Positions 36,326 to 46,239 of a stretch of 64,000 nucleotides of DNA are shown piece by piece. The stretch covers positions 1 to 64,000 of the forward strand of contig JADKFV010000026.1 of the NCBI GenBank assembly GCA_016717325.1. The letters are read 5' to 3'. Source of the stretch: Bacteroidota bacterium. Its GTDB lineage: Bacteria > Bacteroidota > Bacteroidia > AKYH767-A > OLB10. Position numbers and translations under genes: made by a program. The notes beneath the pieces were generated by a model. The model saw only the letters and a list, made by a program, of their open reading frames with translations. It did no database searches and was not told the origin of the DNA. How positions within the stretch are numbered: the stretch's first letter is position 1; every line of letters begins with the position of its first letter.

Positions 36326-37020
36326 TTATTGAATCTGTAAACGGAAACCTTTACCGTGAATATTCAATATATCGACCCGGGGATCTTCTTTCAAATATTT
36401 GCGTAGCTTAGTAATAAAAACATCCATGCTACGGCCGGTAAAATAATTATCATCGCCCCATATTGCTTTCAACGCTTTTTCGCGTGGCATAATATCGTTG
36501 GTATGTATGCACAACATTTTTAACAACTCGGCTTCTTTTGGCGACAGTTGATTACTCACACCATCCAAAGTCACATTGCGCGATTTGTAATCGAAATGGT
36601 ATTTGCCAATTTCAAAATCGTTTTCTTCGTTCATGATAAAACTTTCGCTGGCACGTTTCAACAGCACTTTTATTTTCAATAACAAAACATCACTATCGAA
36701 GGGTTTTGTGATAAAGTCATCGGCACCACTTTGAAAGCCCTGCACCATATCTTCTTTCATCGATTTTGCAGTAAGAAAAATGATGGGCACATTGGCATTT
36801 TGTTGCCGTATTTCTTTGGCAAGTGTAAAGCCGTCTTTCTTTGGCATCATTACATCGAGCAAACATATATCATACTTATGTTTGTAGAATGCATCTATTC
36901 CTTCCGAGCCATCGCGCGAAAGCGTAACGTTGTAGTCGTTTAATTCAAGATAATTTTTCAGCACATTGCCGAAATTAAAATCGTCTTCAACAAGCAGAAT
37001 TTTTTCAATGTCTTTCCCAT
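36326..37020 (-). CDS. OmpR/PhoB-family response regulator, probable one-base frameshift at the start
   Basis: The receiver domain has the acidic pair in LLVEDDFNFG, phosphoacceptor Asp in CLLDVMMPKKDG, Thr in FLTA and Lys in TKPFD. A winged-helix OmpR-type DNA-binding domain follows (LSPKEAELLKMLC, GRSMDVFITKLRKYLKEDP, NIHGKGFRLQ). The in-frame ORF begins only at a GTG at 36964, which would delete the first beta strand. The missing part, DIEKILLVEDDFNFGN, is present in the same frame upstream, and an ATG at 37018-37020 joins it if the three-C run 37016-37018 is one base short (GGG to GGGG on the coding strand), giving 231 residues. Its partner kinase lies 40 bp upstream. Confidence 0.88.
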
Positions 37021-37060
37021 AATATTTTATGTTTTTAAATGTGTTTTTTGTTATTGATTT

Positions 37061-38731
37061 TTATGCATTTATAAGTTCCTGTTCTTTGTCCGTTTTCTTG
37101 GGAATAAGCAATGGTAGCGTTACAATAAAGGTGCTGCCTTTGCCGGGTTCACTTTTTACTTCTATTTCACCTTTCATATCATCGATTATTGCTTTTACAT
37201 AACTAAGCCCTAAGCCAAATCCTTTTACATTGTGAATATTACCTGTAGGTGCACGGTAAAAAGTTTCGAATATTCTTTTTTGAGTTTCTTCATTCATGCC
37301 TATTCCATTATCGCTTACACAAATTGCCAAAGCATCATTTTCATTCCACAGTTTTATTTTTATAACCGGTTTCTCGGGCGAATATTTTAAAGCATTGTCT
37401 ATAAGGTTGTTTATCACATTGGCAAAGTGTGTTGAGTCGGCATTAATTGTAGTGGCTATTGCCTGATTGGTAATGGTGATGGTTCCCTGCTTTTCCTGCA
37501 ATTGCAGCTGCACACCGTTTACAACTTTATTTATTATTGCCACCACATCTACTTCATCATATTTAAAAGTAAGTTCGCCTTTGTCAATTTGTGCCATTTG
37601 CAATACTTTGTTCACCTGATTGTTCATACGCTCATTTTCCTGCTTTATTATTCCTGTATAAAAATCGAGCTTTTCTTTATTGCCAAATACTTTAGGATTT
37701 TTCAATGTGTCGGTAGCAATGCCAATGGTGGCAATGGGCGTTTTAAATTCGTGCGTCATATTGTTTATGAAATCGTTTTTTATTTCGGCCAATTTTTTTT
37801 GCCTGAATACAACATGAACCGTATACGCTACTCCCAAAATAATGATGAGCGTAAACAAACACGAAAACATAATGAGGGGCCAGATATTGGCAATAAGAAA
37901 ATTTATTTTACCGGGAAAAGTCACCACCAGGATATCGGCATTCATAAACAAATCGTCAGGCGATAATTCAACACGGTACTTTGACGTTTTAATATCGCCA
38001 TTATGTTTTTTGTTTTTTACATACACCAGCGAACTGTCCTTACTTGCAACAATTCCAAAATTATAATTAAGGTCGATGCCCTTATTGAGCAATTCTTCGT
38101 TGAGGGTTTTTTCAAGCTTTTTCAGATCGATACGTTGAGCTACCTGCTTAGGCTCTTGCTTCATTTTTTTGTTTATACGCAGCAGCAATTCGTTCACTTT
38201 GTCGAGCTTGTTTTGTACCTTGTATTTATATTGGTCTTCTACATTTGCCAACACCGGTTCAGTTTGTATAATGCTTTGTATGCGCTTATCATTTATTTTC
38301 AATGATTGGTCTTTCGATATAAATGTGCTATCGTAAGCCTGAATTATTTTTTTTATTTTCTTTCCATCTTTAACTTCTTCCATAACCATTTGCGTGCCTT
38401 CACCGTACCGTTGCTTTGCGCCCATGGTATCCGTTGCCTTCAGTGCCACACTGTCGTTTTCATCTTCGTATGTTACACCCCATGCCAACGATGAATCTAT
38501 CATGCCTGCAAAACTATTTGCATTTATTAGCCCAGCCTGCGACATCATTTTAAACGTCTCCTCCATATCGAGTTTGTTCACAGTGGCATCGAGCGAACTG
38601 GTAACCATTTGGTCAAATTGCTTTTCCTTCAAATCGAAATCGTGTTTTATCCAGTACGCTTGCAGCACTACCAAACCCAGTAATGCGATACTCATTACCG
38701 ATATGATTATTTTGAAATGCGTTTTGTTCAT
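37061..38731 (-). CDS. Sensor histidine kinase paired with the OmpR-type regulator
   Basis: A 556-residue membrane kinase. Transmembrane segments are at about residues 7-27 and 283-312. Between them is a large, Lys-rich and partly helical periplasmic sensor of about 250 residues with no recognised domain. The cytoplasmic part has H-box NNMTHEFKTPIATIGIA, N-box NLIDNALKYS, G1 SDNGIGM, F-box FETFYRAP and G2 GFGLGLSYVKAI, all intact. The layout resembles the Bacteroides RprX/RprY pair. It is co-directional with the regulator gene and divergent from the secreted protein at 38915, a likely target of the system. The signal is unknown. Confidence 0.92.
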   Translation of the reverse strand: MNKTHFKIIISVMSIALLGLVVLQAYWIKHDFDLKEKQFDQMVTSSLDATVNKLDMEETFKMMSQAGLINANSFAGMIDSSLAWGVTYEDENDSVALKATDTMGAKQRYGEGTQMVMEEVKDGKKIKKIIQAYDSTFISKDQSLKINDKRIQSIIQTEPVLANVEDQYKYKVQNKLDKVNELLLRINKKMKQEPKQVAQRIDLKKLEKTLNEELLNKGIDLNYNFGIVASKDSSLVYVKNKKHNGDIKTSKYRVELSPDDLFMNADILVVTFPGKINFLIANIWPLIMFSCLFTLIIILGVAYTVHVVFRQKKLAEIKNDFINNMTHEFKTPIATIGIATDTLKNPKVFGNKEKLDFYTGIIKQENERMNNQVNKVLQMAQIDKGELTFKYDEVDVVAIINKVVNGVQLQLQEKQGTITITNQAIATTINADSTHFANVINNLIDNALKYSPEKPVIKIKLWNENDALAICVSDNGIGMNEETQKRIFETFYRAPTGNIHNVKGFGLGLSYVKAIIDDMKGEIEVKSEPGKGSTFIVTLPLLIPKKTDKEQELINA

Positions 38732-38883
38732 TTAACTTTTTCGATACGCGTGTATCTATTTTCTTTTAGTTCCCTATAAACAACGATGTAAAAATACATT
38801 TTAACATTTGGCCTGTTTTGCTTTAACGTATAATTAACCTCGGCATTATTACGGCCTTAACTCTGCCTTGTAACTTTTGTGTA

Positions 38884-38891
38884 TACTTTTG
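38884..38891 (+). promoter_or_regulatory. Candidate -7 box of the divergent secreted-protein gene
   Basis: TACTTTTG matches TAnnTTTG and lies 24 bp before the ATG at 38915, inside the longer ORF that would start at 38879, which argues for the downstream start. A TTG at 38868-38870 is closer than the ideal spacing. Confidence 0.45.
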
Positions 38892-38914
38892 CCTCTAATT
38901 CAAAAACATACGTT

Positions 38915-39880
38915 ATGAAAAATTCTATACTCAGCATTTTTGCTTTATTTTTATTTGCAGGAATTTATCCTGCAAATGCACAAAATACATCTAAAGGCGA
39001 TGGAAAAATCTATGTCAAAATATTGAAAGAAATTGATGGCAAGCAAATTTTAATTGACACTGTATTTGAAGAAAATGACAAAGCGGCTGCCGATGAATTT
39101 ATGAAGCAACATGGTGTGGGTGCACCCGATAGAAGAAACAGCAACGTAGATATAAATATTGATGGCAAAGAAATGGAAGATGCTTTAAGATTGATGGAAG
39201 AAAGTTTGCACGAGTCGGGCCGGGCAATTGAAAAAATGAGTGAAGAACTGGCCAAAGAGCTCGAACGCATTCACATAGATGTGGAAACTGATGATGATGC
39301 CTACTCGTATCAATTCAATTTTAATGATTTGAATATGGAACAACTGCAAGATGAACTCAACAAGTCGTTCGATATTAAAATTGATACGGCTGGCAAGGAC
39401 TTCTCAATGTCGTTCAATTTTAAAGGTATAGATGCACAAACGCAACAAGAGATAGAAAATAGCATGCGCAAGGCAAAAGAGGAATTGAAACAGGCCATGG
39501 AAAATATGAATGATAAAAAAGTAAATATTAAAATTAAGATTGATGCCGATAAGGATAAAATAAAAAATGAAAAGCGGATTGAAATCAAGAAGGGAAAGCC
39601 GACAACGGACAAAGCAAATTATAGTGCAATTCTAAAACTAAAAATATTCCCTAATCCAAACAAAGGAAATTTTGATATTACTTTTAGTACGAGCATGGTT
39701 GACGATTTGAATATACAACTTACCGATGCAGCAGGAAAAACAATATCATCGGAAAATACTTCGCAATTCACGGGCAAGTACGAGCGATCGTTCAATTTAA
39801 AAAACCGTGGTAAAGGAGTTTATTTTTTGAAGATAGTTTTTGGCAAAGAAACCATCAACGAAAAAATTATTGTTGAATAA
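38915..39880 (+). CDS. Secreted coiled-coil protein with T9SS type A sorting domain
   Basis: A 321-residue protein from the ATG at 38915, where a proper signal peptide begins (MKNSILSIFALFLFAGIYPA, cleaved after NAQ). The mature protein is extremely charged: two helical, Glu/Lys-rich stretches (about residues 75-115, with RLMEESLHESGRAIEKMSEE, and about 165-215) are likely coiled coils, separated by DDDAYSYQFNFNDLN-like strands. The C-terminal 80 residues are a sorting domain (LKIFPNPNKGNFDITF, GKGVYFLKIVF). I do not recognise the central region. It is divergent from the histidine kinase/response regulator pair across 183 bp, so it may be controlled by, or feed back on, that system. Confidence 0.8.
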   Translation: MKNSILSIFALFLFAGIYPANAQNTSKGDGKIYVKILKEIDGKQILIDTVFEENDKAAADEFMKQHGVGAPDRRNSNVDINIDGKEMEDALRLMEESLHESGRAIEKMSEELAKELERIHIDVETDDDAYSYQFNFNDLNMEQLQDELNKSFDIKIDTAGKDFSMSFNFKGIDAQTQQEIENSMRKAKEELKQAMENMNDKKVNIKIKIDADKDKIKNEKRIEIKKGKPTTDKANYSAILKLKIFPNPNKGNFDITFSTSMVDDLNIQLTDAAGKTISSENTSQFTGKYERSFNLKNRGKGVYFLKIVFGKETINEKIIVE

Positions 39881-39892
39881 TTATTTCTTCTG

Positions 39893-41214
39893 CTATGCAA
39901 CTATAGCGTTAACCGCTTTGTCCATTTGCGAACTTCGCGAGCCCTTAATTAAAATATTGTGATTGGCAAAATGCTGTGTTTGTAAAAACGCACATGCATT
40001 AGCAATTGTATCGAAGTAATGCGCTTCAAGCTTGTCTTTATGCTTTGCAAAACGTTTACCTACAAGTACTGTTTGTTGTATGTTGAGTTGCGCAATCAAT
40101 TCAATAATTTTTAAATGTTCGTCATCTTCATCGGCACCCAATTCATACATATCGCCAAGTAAAGCAACTTTATTGGTTTCAAATTTTTTATCGAAGTTCA
40201 TTATCGCATAACTCATACTTGTGGGATTGGCATTGTAAGCATCAAGAATGATATTGATGTTTCCCGGCAATACCATTACTTGCGACCGTTGATTGTCGGG
40301 TATATAATTGGCGATAGCATCGTTTATTTTTTGAGCAGCAACCCCGAAGTAATCTCCAATAGTAATTGCTGCCGCAATATTTTCGAAATTGTATGCTCCC
40401 GTTAAGTGGCTGCGTATATGGTTATGGTTGTTTTCGTTTTTCTTTTTCCAATCCACAGTCAGAAAAACTTCATCGTCATAATATTCCGCAGTGATTACCC
40501 ATGCTTCGCCAAGATAAGTGATTACCTTTTCATAATCTTTTATCAAGGGATATAAATGTTCGTTTTTTGCATTGCAGAAAATAACTCCCCCGGTATTTTT
40601 GATATGAGTATACATTTCTGTTTTGCCTTTTATTACTCCGGCAAAACCACCAAACCCCTCTAAGTGTGCTTTGCCAACATTAGTAATCATTCCATAATCG
40701 GGCAGGGCAATCCTACATAGTTGTTCTATTTCGAGTTGATGGTTGGCGCCCATTTCTACAATGGCCATTTGGTGTTGTGGCATAATAGATAGCAATGTAA
40801 GTGGCACACCTATGTGATTGTTGAGGTTGCCTTTGGTAGCAAGCGTGTTGTACTTTTGAGAAAGCACAGCATAAAACAATTCTTTGGTGGTGGTTTTGCC
40901 ATTGCTGCCTGTGATTGCAATTACCGGAATATTAAGGTGCTGCCTGTGGAAAGTTGCCAGGTTTTGCAATTCCTTCAATACATCATCAACATATAAAATC
41001 CGTTCATCGTTGGTATTAATATTTTCATCGACAACGCAGTATGCAGCACCTGCATTTACTGCTTCTATCGCAAAGCTATTACCGTTAAAATTGTCTCCTT
41101 TCAATGCAAAGAAAATTCCTCCGGCAACTATCTTGCGTGTGTCGGTTGTTATCTTTTGACTGCATTGCAAAAAATTGAATGCAAAGTTGCTGTACCGATA
41201 TTTTTCTTGTTCAT
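39893..41214 (-). CDS. murF: UDP-N-acetylmuramoyl-tripeptide--D-alanyl-D-alanine ligase
   Basis: MurF adds D-Ala-D-Ala to the UDP-MurNAc-tripeptide, the last cytoplasmic step of peptidoglycan precursor synthesis. The Mur ligase N-domain (ITTDTRKIVAGGIFFALKGD), P-loop ITGSNGKTTTKEL, central-domain NVGKAHLEGFGG and LNNHIGVPLTLL, and C-domain ILDAYNANPTSM are all present. An in-frame TTG at 41242 would give 449 residues with an odd N-terminus. If the six-A run at 41169-41174 lacks one base, the ATG at 41212-41214 gives a family-like start (ATLHSIFLQCSQ) and 440 residues, and a -7 box then sits 26 bp upstream. murF lies next to gldJ in Flavobacterium too. Confidence 0.92.
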
Positions 41215-41239
41215 CAATTACAAAACAGTTTTGGAGCGA

Positions 41240-41247
41240 CAAATATA
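41240..41247 (-). promoter_or_regulatory. Candidate -7 box of murF
   Basis: The reverse strand reads TATATTTG, matching TAnnTTTG. It overlaps the TTG at 41242, which argues against that codon as the start and for the ATG at 41214, 25 bp downstream. Confidence 0.45.
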
Positions 41248-41366
41248 ATTTACTGCGAGTAAAAAAGTGGCAATGTTTTTTCGAAGGATGGTTTTAATTT
41301 GGTTTTATAATATTTGATGCTTATACCTGGTTTTAACCATTAAAAAAAAGTGTCAATATTGAGTTC

Positions 41367-41407
41367 AAAAAAAAGCAATGATGTATGTAAGCCAAACACC
41401 ACTGCTT
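41367..41407 (-). terminator. Rho-independent terminator after the GEVED cargo gene
   Basis: AAGCAATG (41373-41380) pairs with CACTGCTT (41400-41407) around a 19-base loop with one G-U pair. On the reverse strand it is followed by a run of T. It is about 20 bp after the stop at 41428. Confidence 0.6.
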
Positions 41408-41427
41408 TTATTATAATTTAAAAATTT

Positions 41428-44400
41428 CTACCGATTCACTACCACTCGTTCCAAATAAATATTTTCGCTTGTAATTATTTGCAATTGATAAATGCCGTTT
41501 TCTAATTTGCCAATATCAATATTTAATAATTCGTTTTCGGCATTATAACTGTTACTGTATACCAACCTGCCTTGTGTGTCTATTATTTTTATTTGGTAGT
41601 CATTATCAAATCCTGTTTCTATTGTAATGTTGGTGCTTGCAGGGTTTGGGTATAATAAAAATGGTTTTGCATTATCTGCAAAATTTATTTCATCGGTAGT
41701 TTCTCTCGGTATGTTGGTATTGAAATTTTTCCAAGCTGTCCATGCACCCCACACGCCATTGCATTTTGCAGCTACACGAAAACGATATGCCGATGCGGGT
41801 AAAAAATTGTTTCCCAAAGTGAACGTATCAAGTGTGTATACAGTAACACCATAAGCATTTAAGTTTGAAAGTTGATTTTGTATTCTCACTCTATAGCTTG
41901 TTGCACTGCTGAGTTTTGCCCACGATAACATTGCTGTAGTGTTGGTAGCGTTTGTAACTTTCAATCCCGTAACAATACAAGGTGGAGGAGTAAAACTCGA
42001 TTTGGTTGTCAGGCTCCATGGTGAAAAATTAGAAACGTTATTTATACGCACTGCATGTGTACCATACCCATAGCCACTCCCCGACTGATGCAAAGGATTT
42101 CCCATTTGTGCATTCGATAACCACGTACCTCCGGCACAAGCACCAAGCGTATCATTTTCAAATCGTGTGGCAATTAAATCGGTATCGTTCACGCCCGGAG
42201 GAAGTTCATTTGCGCCATATACAAATTCGATATTCGCTACACCACCACCAGGGATAGTTCCATTTAATTGCCAATAGCGGTCAACCATCTGTGAAGAGTT
42301 ATTTGTTGACGATGGAAAGCATAAGTTAGTAACAGCTTCGGGCGTTACCGGTAGTGGAGTATTTGCAGCATTAGTGTAATAAGTAGAAGCAGTAATGTTA
42401 CCAAACGAGCCGCTTACTAAGTTAAATGTAAGCGGTAAATAGTTTATTGCTATACCAAAAGGTATGGTATGTGGGCCGGTATTATTGCCAATATTCCACT
42501 GCACTTTATTGTAATTATTTGTTTGCTGGCTCTGTATAAATCCTGTGGTGCGTTGAATGGCATTTTGGTTTGGATTGTTTATTACCACTTTTTCATTCGA
42601 TAGTTGTAATTGTCCGGTGGTAAGTTTTAATGTGCTGTCAACCATCAATCCTGTGTTACCATTATTTATACCTATCACATTCATCCTTACATTCTTGGCA
42701 TCATTTATTTCGAGTTCGTTAAATGTGGTTACTTCACTTCCACCAATTGTATCAACATCATTATTTGGATGCAAACCGGGCACATAATTGTTTATCATTT
42801 TTACTGCACTATATCCGGCTTCGAAACCCAAAGGCAAACCGGGAGCATTATTGTTTATCCAGTTACCACCTACTTCTATATTGTACTTTGAGTAATGGCG
42901 TGTAAATCCTATTTCTGATGTGGGACGGAAAACATAAGTTGATCCTGTAATATAAGAAAAAGGGGAACTGACTCCACCATCTACAAAGTTGCCATTATTT
43001 AATATGCCATTGTTAGCGTTTACTCCTGCAGAACCAGGGGCTGTGCCAACTCCGGTAATTTTTGCTGAAATGGTGTTTGAAGAAGTATTGTTGTTTGCAT
43101 TATTCAAAACTAAGCAATAACGGGGCAATGTACTTTCATAAAGAATAGGATATGCAACACCGGATGTAAAGGGAGAATCGCGCGATATTTCGAAACATAA
43201 ATACCTTGAAACATTTATACTTGGTTTTGCCGTAAAATTAATGGTAACAGGAACGATGGTATTAATCTGATTAATAGCGGGAACTGTAAAATTTGAAGGG
43301 CCATAGCAAGTAGTAACATTTATGGCTCCGGTTGATGGTATTCGGCCAGGTAAGGCATTGTTAACTGCCACTTCGGTCGCTGGTGATAATAATGCTGGAA
43401 AAGAGTACGTACTATCATATTGCCAAATTTTTACTGTAAAGTTTCCTAAGTTTCCTGAAGGCAAAACTGTAGCTGATTTAATGTAAAAGGTAATTTTATC
43501 TAATACATCGCCCGACTTTAATCCCATGATAGCAAGCTCGTTTGGGGCATATATAAATTGAATTTTAGCATCTTGTTTATCGTTGCGAAATGGTGATAAT
43601 AATAAAGTCCCAGCTGAGGATGCTATCCCCGTTGTAACGCTATTAACAGGATTTTGTAAAACATTTAATTTAGCAAAGGTGCCGGGTGCTTCTCCAATTT
43701 CAATATTGTGGTAAACCTTTAATTTTCCTGTATTGGGAACTAAAATATTTCCATTTACAACATCGGGTGCATCAACCGTAACTTGTGCTCCCGAAAAAAT
43801 GCGTAAGGTGGCGCACTCTGGATTTTGATTCGATACAATAATAGGATAGTTCCCATTCACATTGGGCTGTATCATTGCAGTATCGTATTGTGTTGGAATA
43901 CCCGGGCACCAGTTTGCAGCATCGAACCAATTGTTGGGATTTATGCCTCCACCAAGCCAATTGCAAGTTTTTACTAAAGGGATACCGCAACTGGCGACTA
44001 ACATTATATCATAATCTTCGCATTCGCCATTAGCTTGTGTACTGAAAGGGGTAAAAGTGCCATTTGCATAAACTTCACGAATGCGCAACCTTGCATAACC
44101 GGTATGCACTGCCGGCCCGCCCGATCCTCCACCAACTGTTGGTAATTCACCATCGTTGGGTACTTCAATATTCCATTCGTTCCAATCGTCACCTTTTTTT
44201 AGAGTGGGGAATGCACCGGCTACTGTACCTAATGATGCTATTGAGTTATTATCGCTCAAGGAATAGCCACCGTTCACCATTATCGATTCGTAAATTGTTC
44301 CTCCCGGCCCAACATAATTGTCGTCAAAGTCGCCATCACTATTAAAATCAATCCATGCACGCACATAATTTGAAGAGAACCAATTGCCTGCAGCAATAGC

Positions 44401-45861
44401 TATTTTATCGGCAACAGTGCCGCTGCGAATACCTTGACCTAGGTTTAATGAACATGACCTATCTGTTGTAATGCTATTGTTTGTTGGGGCAAAGTAGGTG
44501 TAGTCTGTAGGGTGGGGTGCATGTCTATTGCAATACTGACCTGGCATACCGGTGCAACCTAACCAAGTTGTTATATCATGTTCTTGATTGAAAAGGGGAT
44601 TGCCAACAGCGCTTGTTACATACACACTTGAAATAAAATCGCCCGAAGTATACCCATTGCCGCTAGTGCCAACTGTATATAACGGAGCAATATAACCGGC
44701 ACCTATTAACAGACCGCCAGGCAGCGATTGCGCTACACCAAAAGGAATACTGCCTCCCGGTAAGCAAGTACCATGAATTATGCATTTCAAAAAATCGGCA
44801 TCAACCATATCGCCTGCAGTTGCTTGTGGCTTAATGTCATATGTTAGCCAAAAGTAGTTATCGCCTAAAGCCAATGTAATGGGGGCTGCACAATTGCCAA
44901 AGCCAAGTGAATTATTATATGTTACATTATTGATGGGTGGATTTACAGTTGCGAAAACCTGTTGCGTAGTTGAAAACACCGGATAGTTGCCTGTGTAAAA
45001 AAGCTTTGCATTTGCAATATCTGCTATAATATTTGTACCTGTTGGGTTAAAGAATATTGAATCTAGTTGTTTGGGAGTACTCGATCCGCATACATTAATA
45101 TTTACAGCAACTACCTGATTGTTTGTAGAACCAGATGCAACACTATTTGTATTTTGATTGGTTAATGTTGCAGATTGAACAATCATATTTGAAGGAAACC
45201 TATCTATAGAAATATTGTCAACATAAATATTTCTATAGCTGGTCCAAGTGTAGGCAACAAACATAAATATCATTTTGTTGCAGCCGTTAAACTGAGCAAC
45301 GTTTGGAATAACAAATGTACTTTGAACCCAGCCAGTGCCATAACCGGCAGGATCGGCCCACACTTTTCCTAAACGTGTTGCTCCTTGTAATTGGTTTGAG
45401 TTTGATGCATACACCACCACGCTATCGGAGGTTGCGCCTGCATATGCTTCGTGCCACAAATAAAAACTAAGGTTTGCAGCAGCACCATTTCGGCCTGAAT
45501 AGTCGAGCTGTGGTGTAGCAATGTAAGCACAGCCGGTATCGATGGCACCGGCCGGAGCCAATCCACCATTGCGGGTATTAAATTTTATCATACCACCGGC
45601 AGAATATGGTGCAGGGGCGGCTGGTGTTAAGCCCACCCCATTGGACCAAAACCATTGATTACCAAATGCAGTACCTGCCGAACTTGTTAAAGGTGAGTAA
45701 CCAAACATATCTTTGCTTTGCCACGAACCCCATGCATTGGCTGAGGGTAATATAGGCCCACTGAAACTGTCGGTAAAAGGCTGGGCAACTGTTGATAGAG
45801 CATTAGACATAGAAAGGGTAATGCATAAAATCATGATTTTGGAAACGTTTGTTTTTTTCAT
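41428..45861 (-). CDS. Large T9SS cargo with GEVED and fibronectin III domains
   Basis: A 1477-residue exported protein. A signal peptide (residues 1-27) is followed by a jelly-roll-like region (about 28-220) and an Ig-like region. A GEVED domain lies at about 470-620 (WIDFNSDGDFDDNYVG, closing GECEDYDIMLV), then a long beta-rich part. A fibronectin type III domain lies near 1295-1390 (LSWAKLSSATSYRVRIQ, SAYRFRVAAKCNGVWG). A type A sorting domain ends the protein (LLYPNPASTNITIE, LENGIYQLQIITSE). It should be a cell-surface or secreted adhesive or degradative scaffold; no catalytic motif is visible. It sits between gldJ and murF, genes that are usually close neighbours, and has its own terminator. 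Confidence 0.85.
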   Translation of the reverse strand: MKKTNVSKIMILCITLSMSNALSTVAQPFTDSFSGPILPSANAWGSWQSKDMFGYSPLTSSAGTAFGNQWFWSNGVGLTPAAPAPYSAGGMIKFNTRNGGLAPAGAIDTGCAYIATPQLDYSGRNGAAANLSFYLWHEAYAGATSDSVVVYASNSNQLQGATRLGKVWADPAGYGTGWVQSTFVIPNVAQFNGCNKMIFMFVAYTWTSYRNIYVDNISIDRFPSNMIVQSATLTNQNTNSVASGSTNNQVVAVNINVCGSSTPKQLDSIFFNPTGTNIIADIANAKLFYTGNYPVFSTTQQVFATVNPPINNVTYNNSLGFGNCAAPITLALGDNYFWLTYDIKPQATAGDMVDADFLKCIIHGTCLPGGSIPFGVAQSLPGGLLIGAGYIAPLYTVGTSGNGYTSGDFISSVYVTSAVGNPLFNQEHDITTWLGCTGMPGQYCNRHAPHPTDYTYFAPTNNSITTDRSCSLNLGQGIRSGTVADKIAIAAGNWFSSNYVRAWIDFNSDGDFDDNYVGPGGTIYESIMVNGGYSLSDNNSIASLGTVAGAFPTLKKGDDWNEWNIEVPNDGELPTVGGGSGGPAVHTGYARLRIREVYANGTFTPFSTQANGECEDYDIMLVASCGIPLVKTCNWLGGGINPNNWFDAANWCPGIPTQYDTAMIQPNVNGNYPIIVSNQNPECATLRIFSGAQVTVDAPDVVNGNILVPNTGKLKVYHNIEIGEAPGTFAKLNVLQNPVNSVTTGIASSAGTLLLSPFRNDKQDAKIQFIYAPNELAIMGLKSGDVLDKITFYIKSATVLPSGNLGNFTVKIWQYDSTYSFPALLSPATEVAVNNALPGRIPSTGAINVTTCYGPSNFTVPAINQINTIVPVTINFTAKPSINVSRYLCFEISRDSPFTSGVAYPILYESTLPRYCLVLNNANNNTSSNTISAKITGVGTAPGSAGVNANNGILNNGNFVDGGVSSPFSYITGSTYVFRPTSEIGFTRHYSKYNIEVGGNWINNNAPGLPLGFEAGYSAVKMINNYVPGLHPNNDVDTIGGSEVTTFNELEINDAKNVRMNVIGINNGNTGLMVDSTLKLTTGQLQLSNEKVVINNPNQNAIQRTTGFIQSQQTNNYNKVQWNIGNNTGPHTIPFGIAINYLPLTFNLVSGSFGNITASTYYTNAANTPLPVTPEAVTNLCFPSSTNNSSQMVDRYWQLNGTIPGGGVANIEFVYGANELPPGVNDTDLIATRFENDTLGACAGGTWLSNAQMGNPLHQSGSGYGYGTHAVRINNVSNFSPWSLTTKSSFTPPPCIVTGLKVTNATNTTAMLSWAKLSSATSYRVRIQNQLSNLNAYGVTVYTLDTFTLGNNFLPASAYRFRVAAKCNGVWGAWTAWKNFNTNIPRETTDEINFADNAKPFLLYPNPASTNITIETGFDNDYQIKIIDTQGRLVYSNSYNAENELLNIDIGKLENGIYQLQIITSENIYLERVVVNR

Positions 45862-46186
45862 AATTGCATTTAGCTGTTAAGAAATTAGAAGAAGGAAATT
45901 ATTTAATAAAATGTAGCGGTAGTGTTGTATTTTGCTCAATGATAATGCCAAGTATTTTCTCTGTTCTATCAAATGAGAAAGCAAAATTTCAACCTTCAAT
46001 TGATAGTAATTTTATTTATAATATAAGTAGATAGATTTTCGAATGGAAATATTACGTACTTAAATAATACCGAACAACTTCAACAAAGTGTTTTTCCAAA
46101 ACCTAAGTTGTTTCGGTAAATTGATGCGCATGATTCAACGATTTGAAGATTAATTTCAATCATTTGAGTTATAAAAATAAAAGACG
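45862..46186. other. Intergenic region upstream of the GEVED cargo gene
   Basis: About 325 bp between the cargo start and the gldJ terminator. It is A+T rich. It must contain the cargo promoter on the reverse strand, but I could not find a convincing TAnnTTTG box. No ORF of note is present. Confidence 0.5.
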
Positions 46187-46217
46187 AAAAAAAACCCTGT
46201 ATCATAACAATACAGGG
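46187..46217 (-). terminator. Rho-independent terminator of gldJ
   Basis: Perfect 8-bp stem CCCTGTAT (46195-46202) / ATACAGGG (46210-46217) with a 7-base loop; on the reverse strand eight T follow. It is 22 bp after the gldJ stop. A shorter T-tract on the other side could make it bidirectional. Confidence 0.85.
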
Positions 46218-46239
46218 CTTTTTACGAAATATATTCGCA

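Noticed and set aside
37016..37020. Programmed frameshift in the response regulator
   Set aside because: There is no slippery heptamer or downstream structure. The lesion fits the same homopolymer-shortening pattern seen in unrelated genes.
37502..38735. Plus-strand hydrophobic ORFs opposite the histidine kinase
   Set aside because: Phe/Ile/Tyr-rich shadows of a Lys/Glu/Asn-rich gene; no independent evidence.
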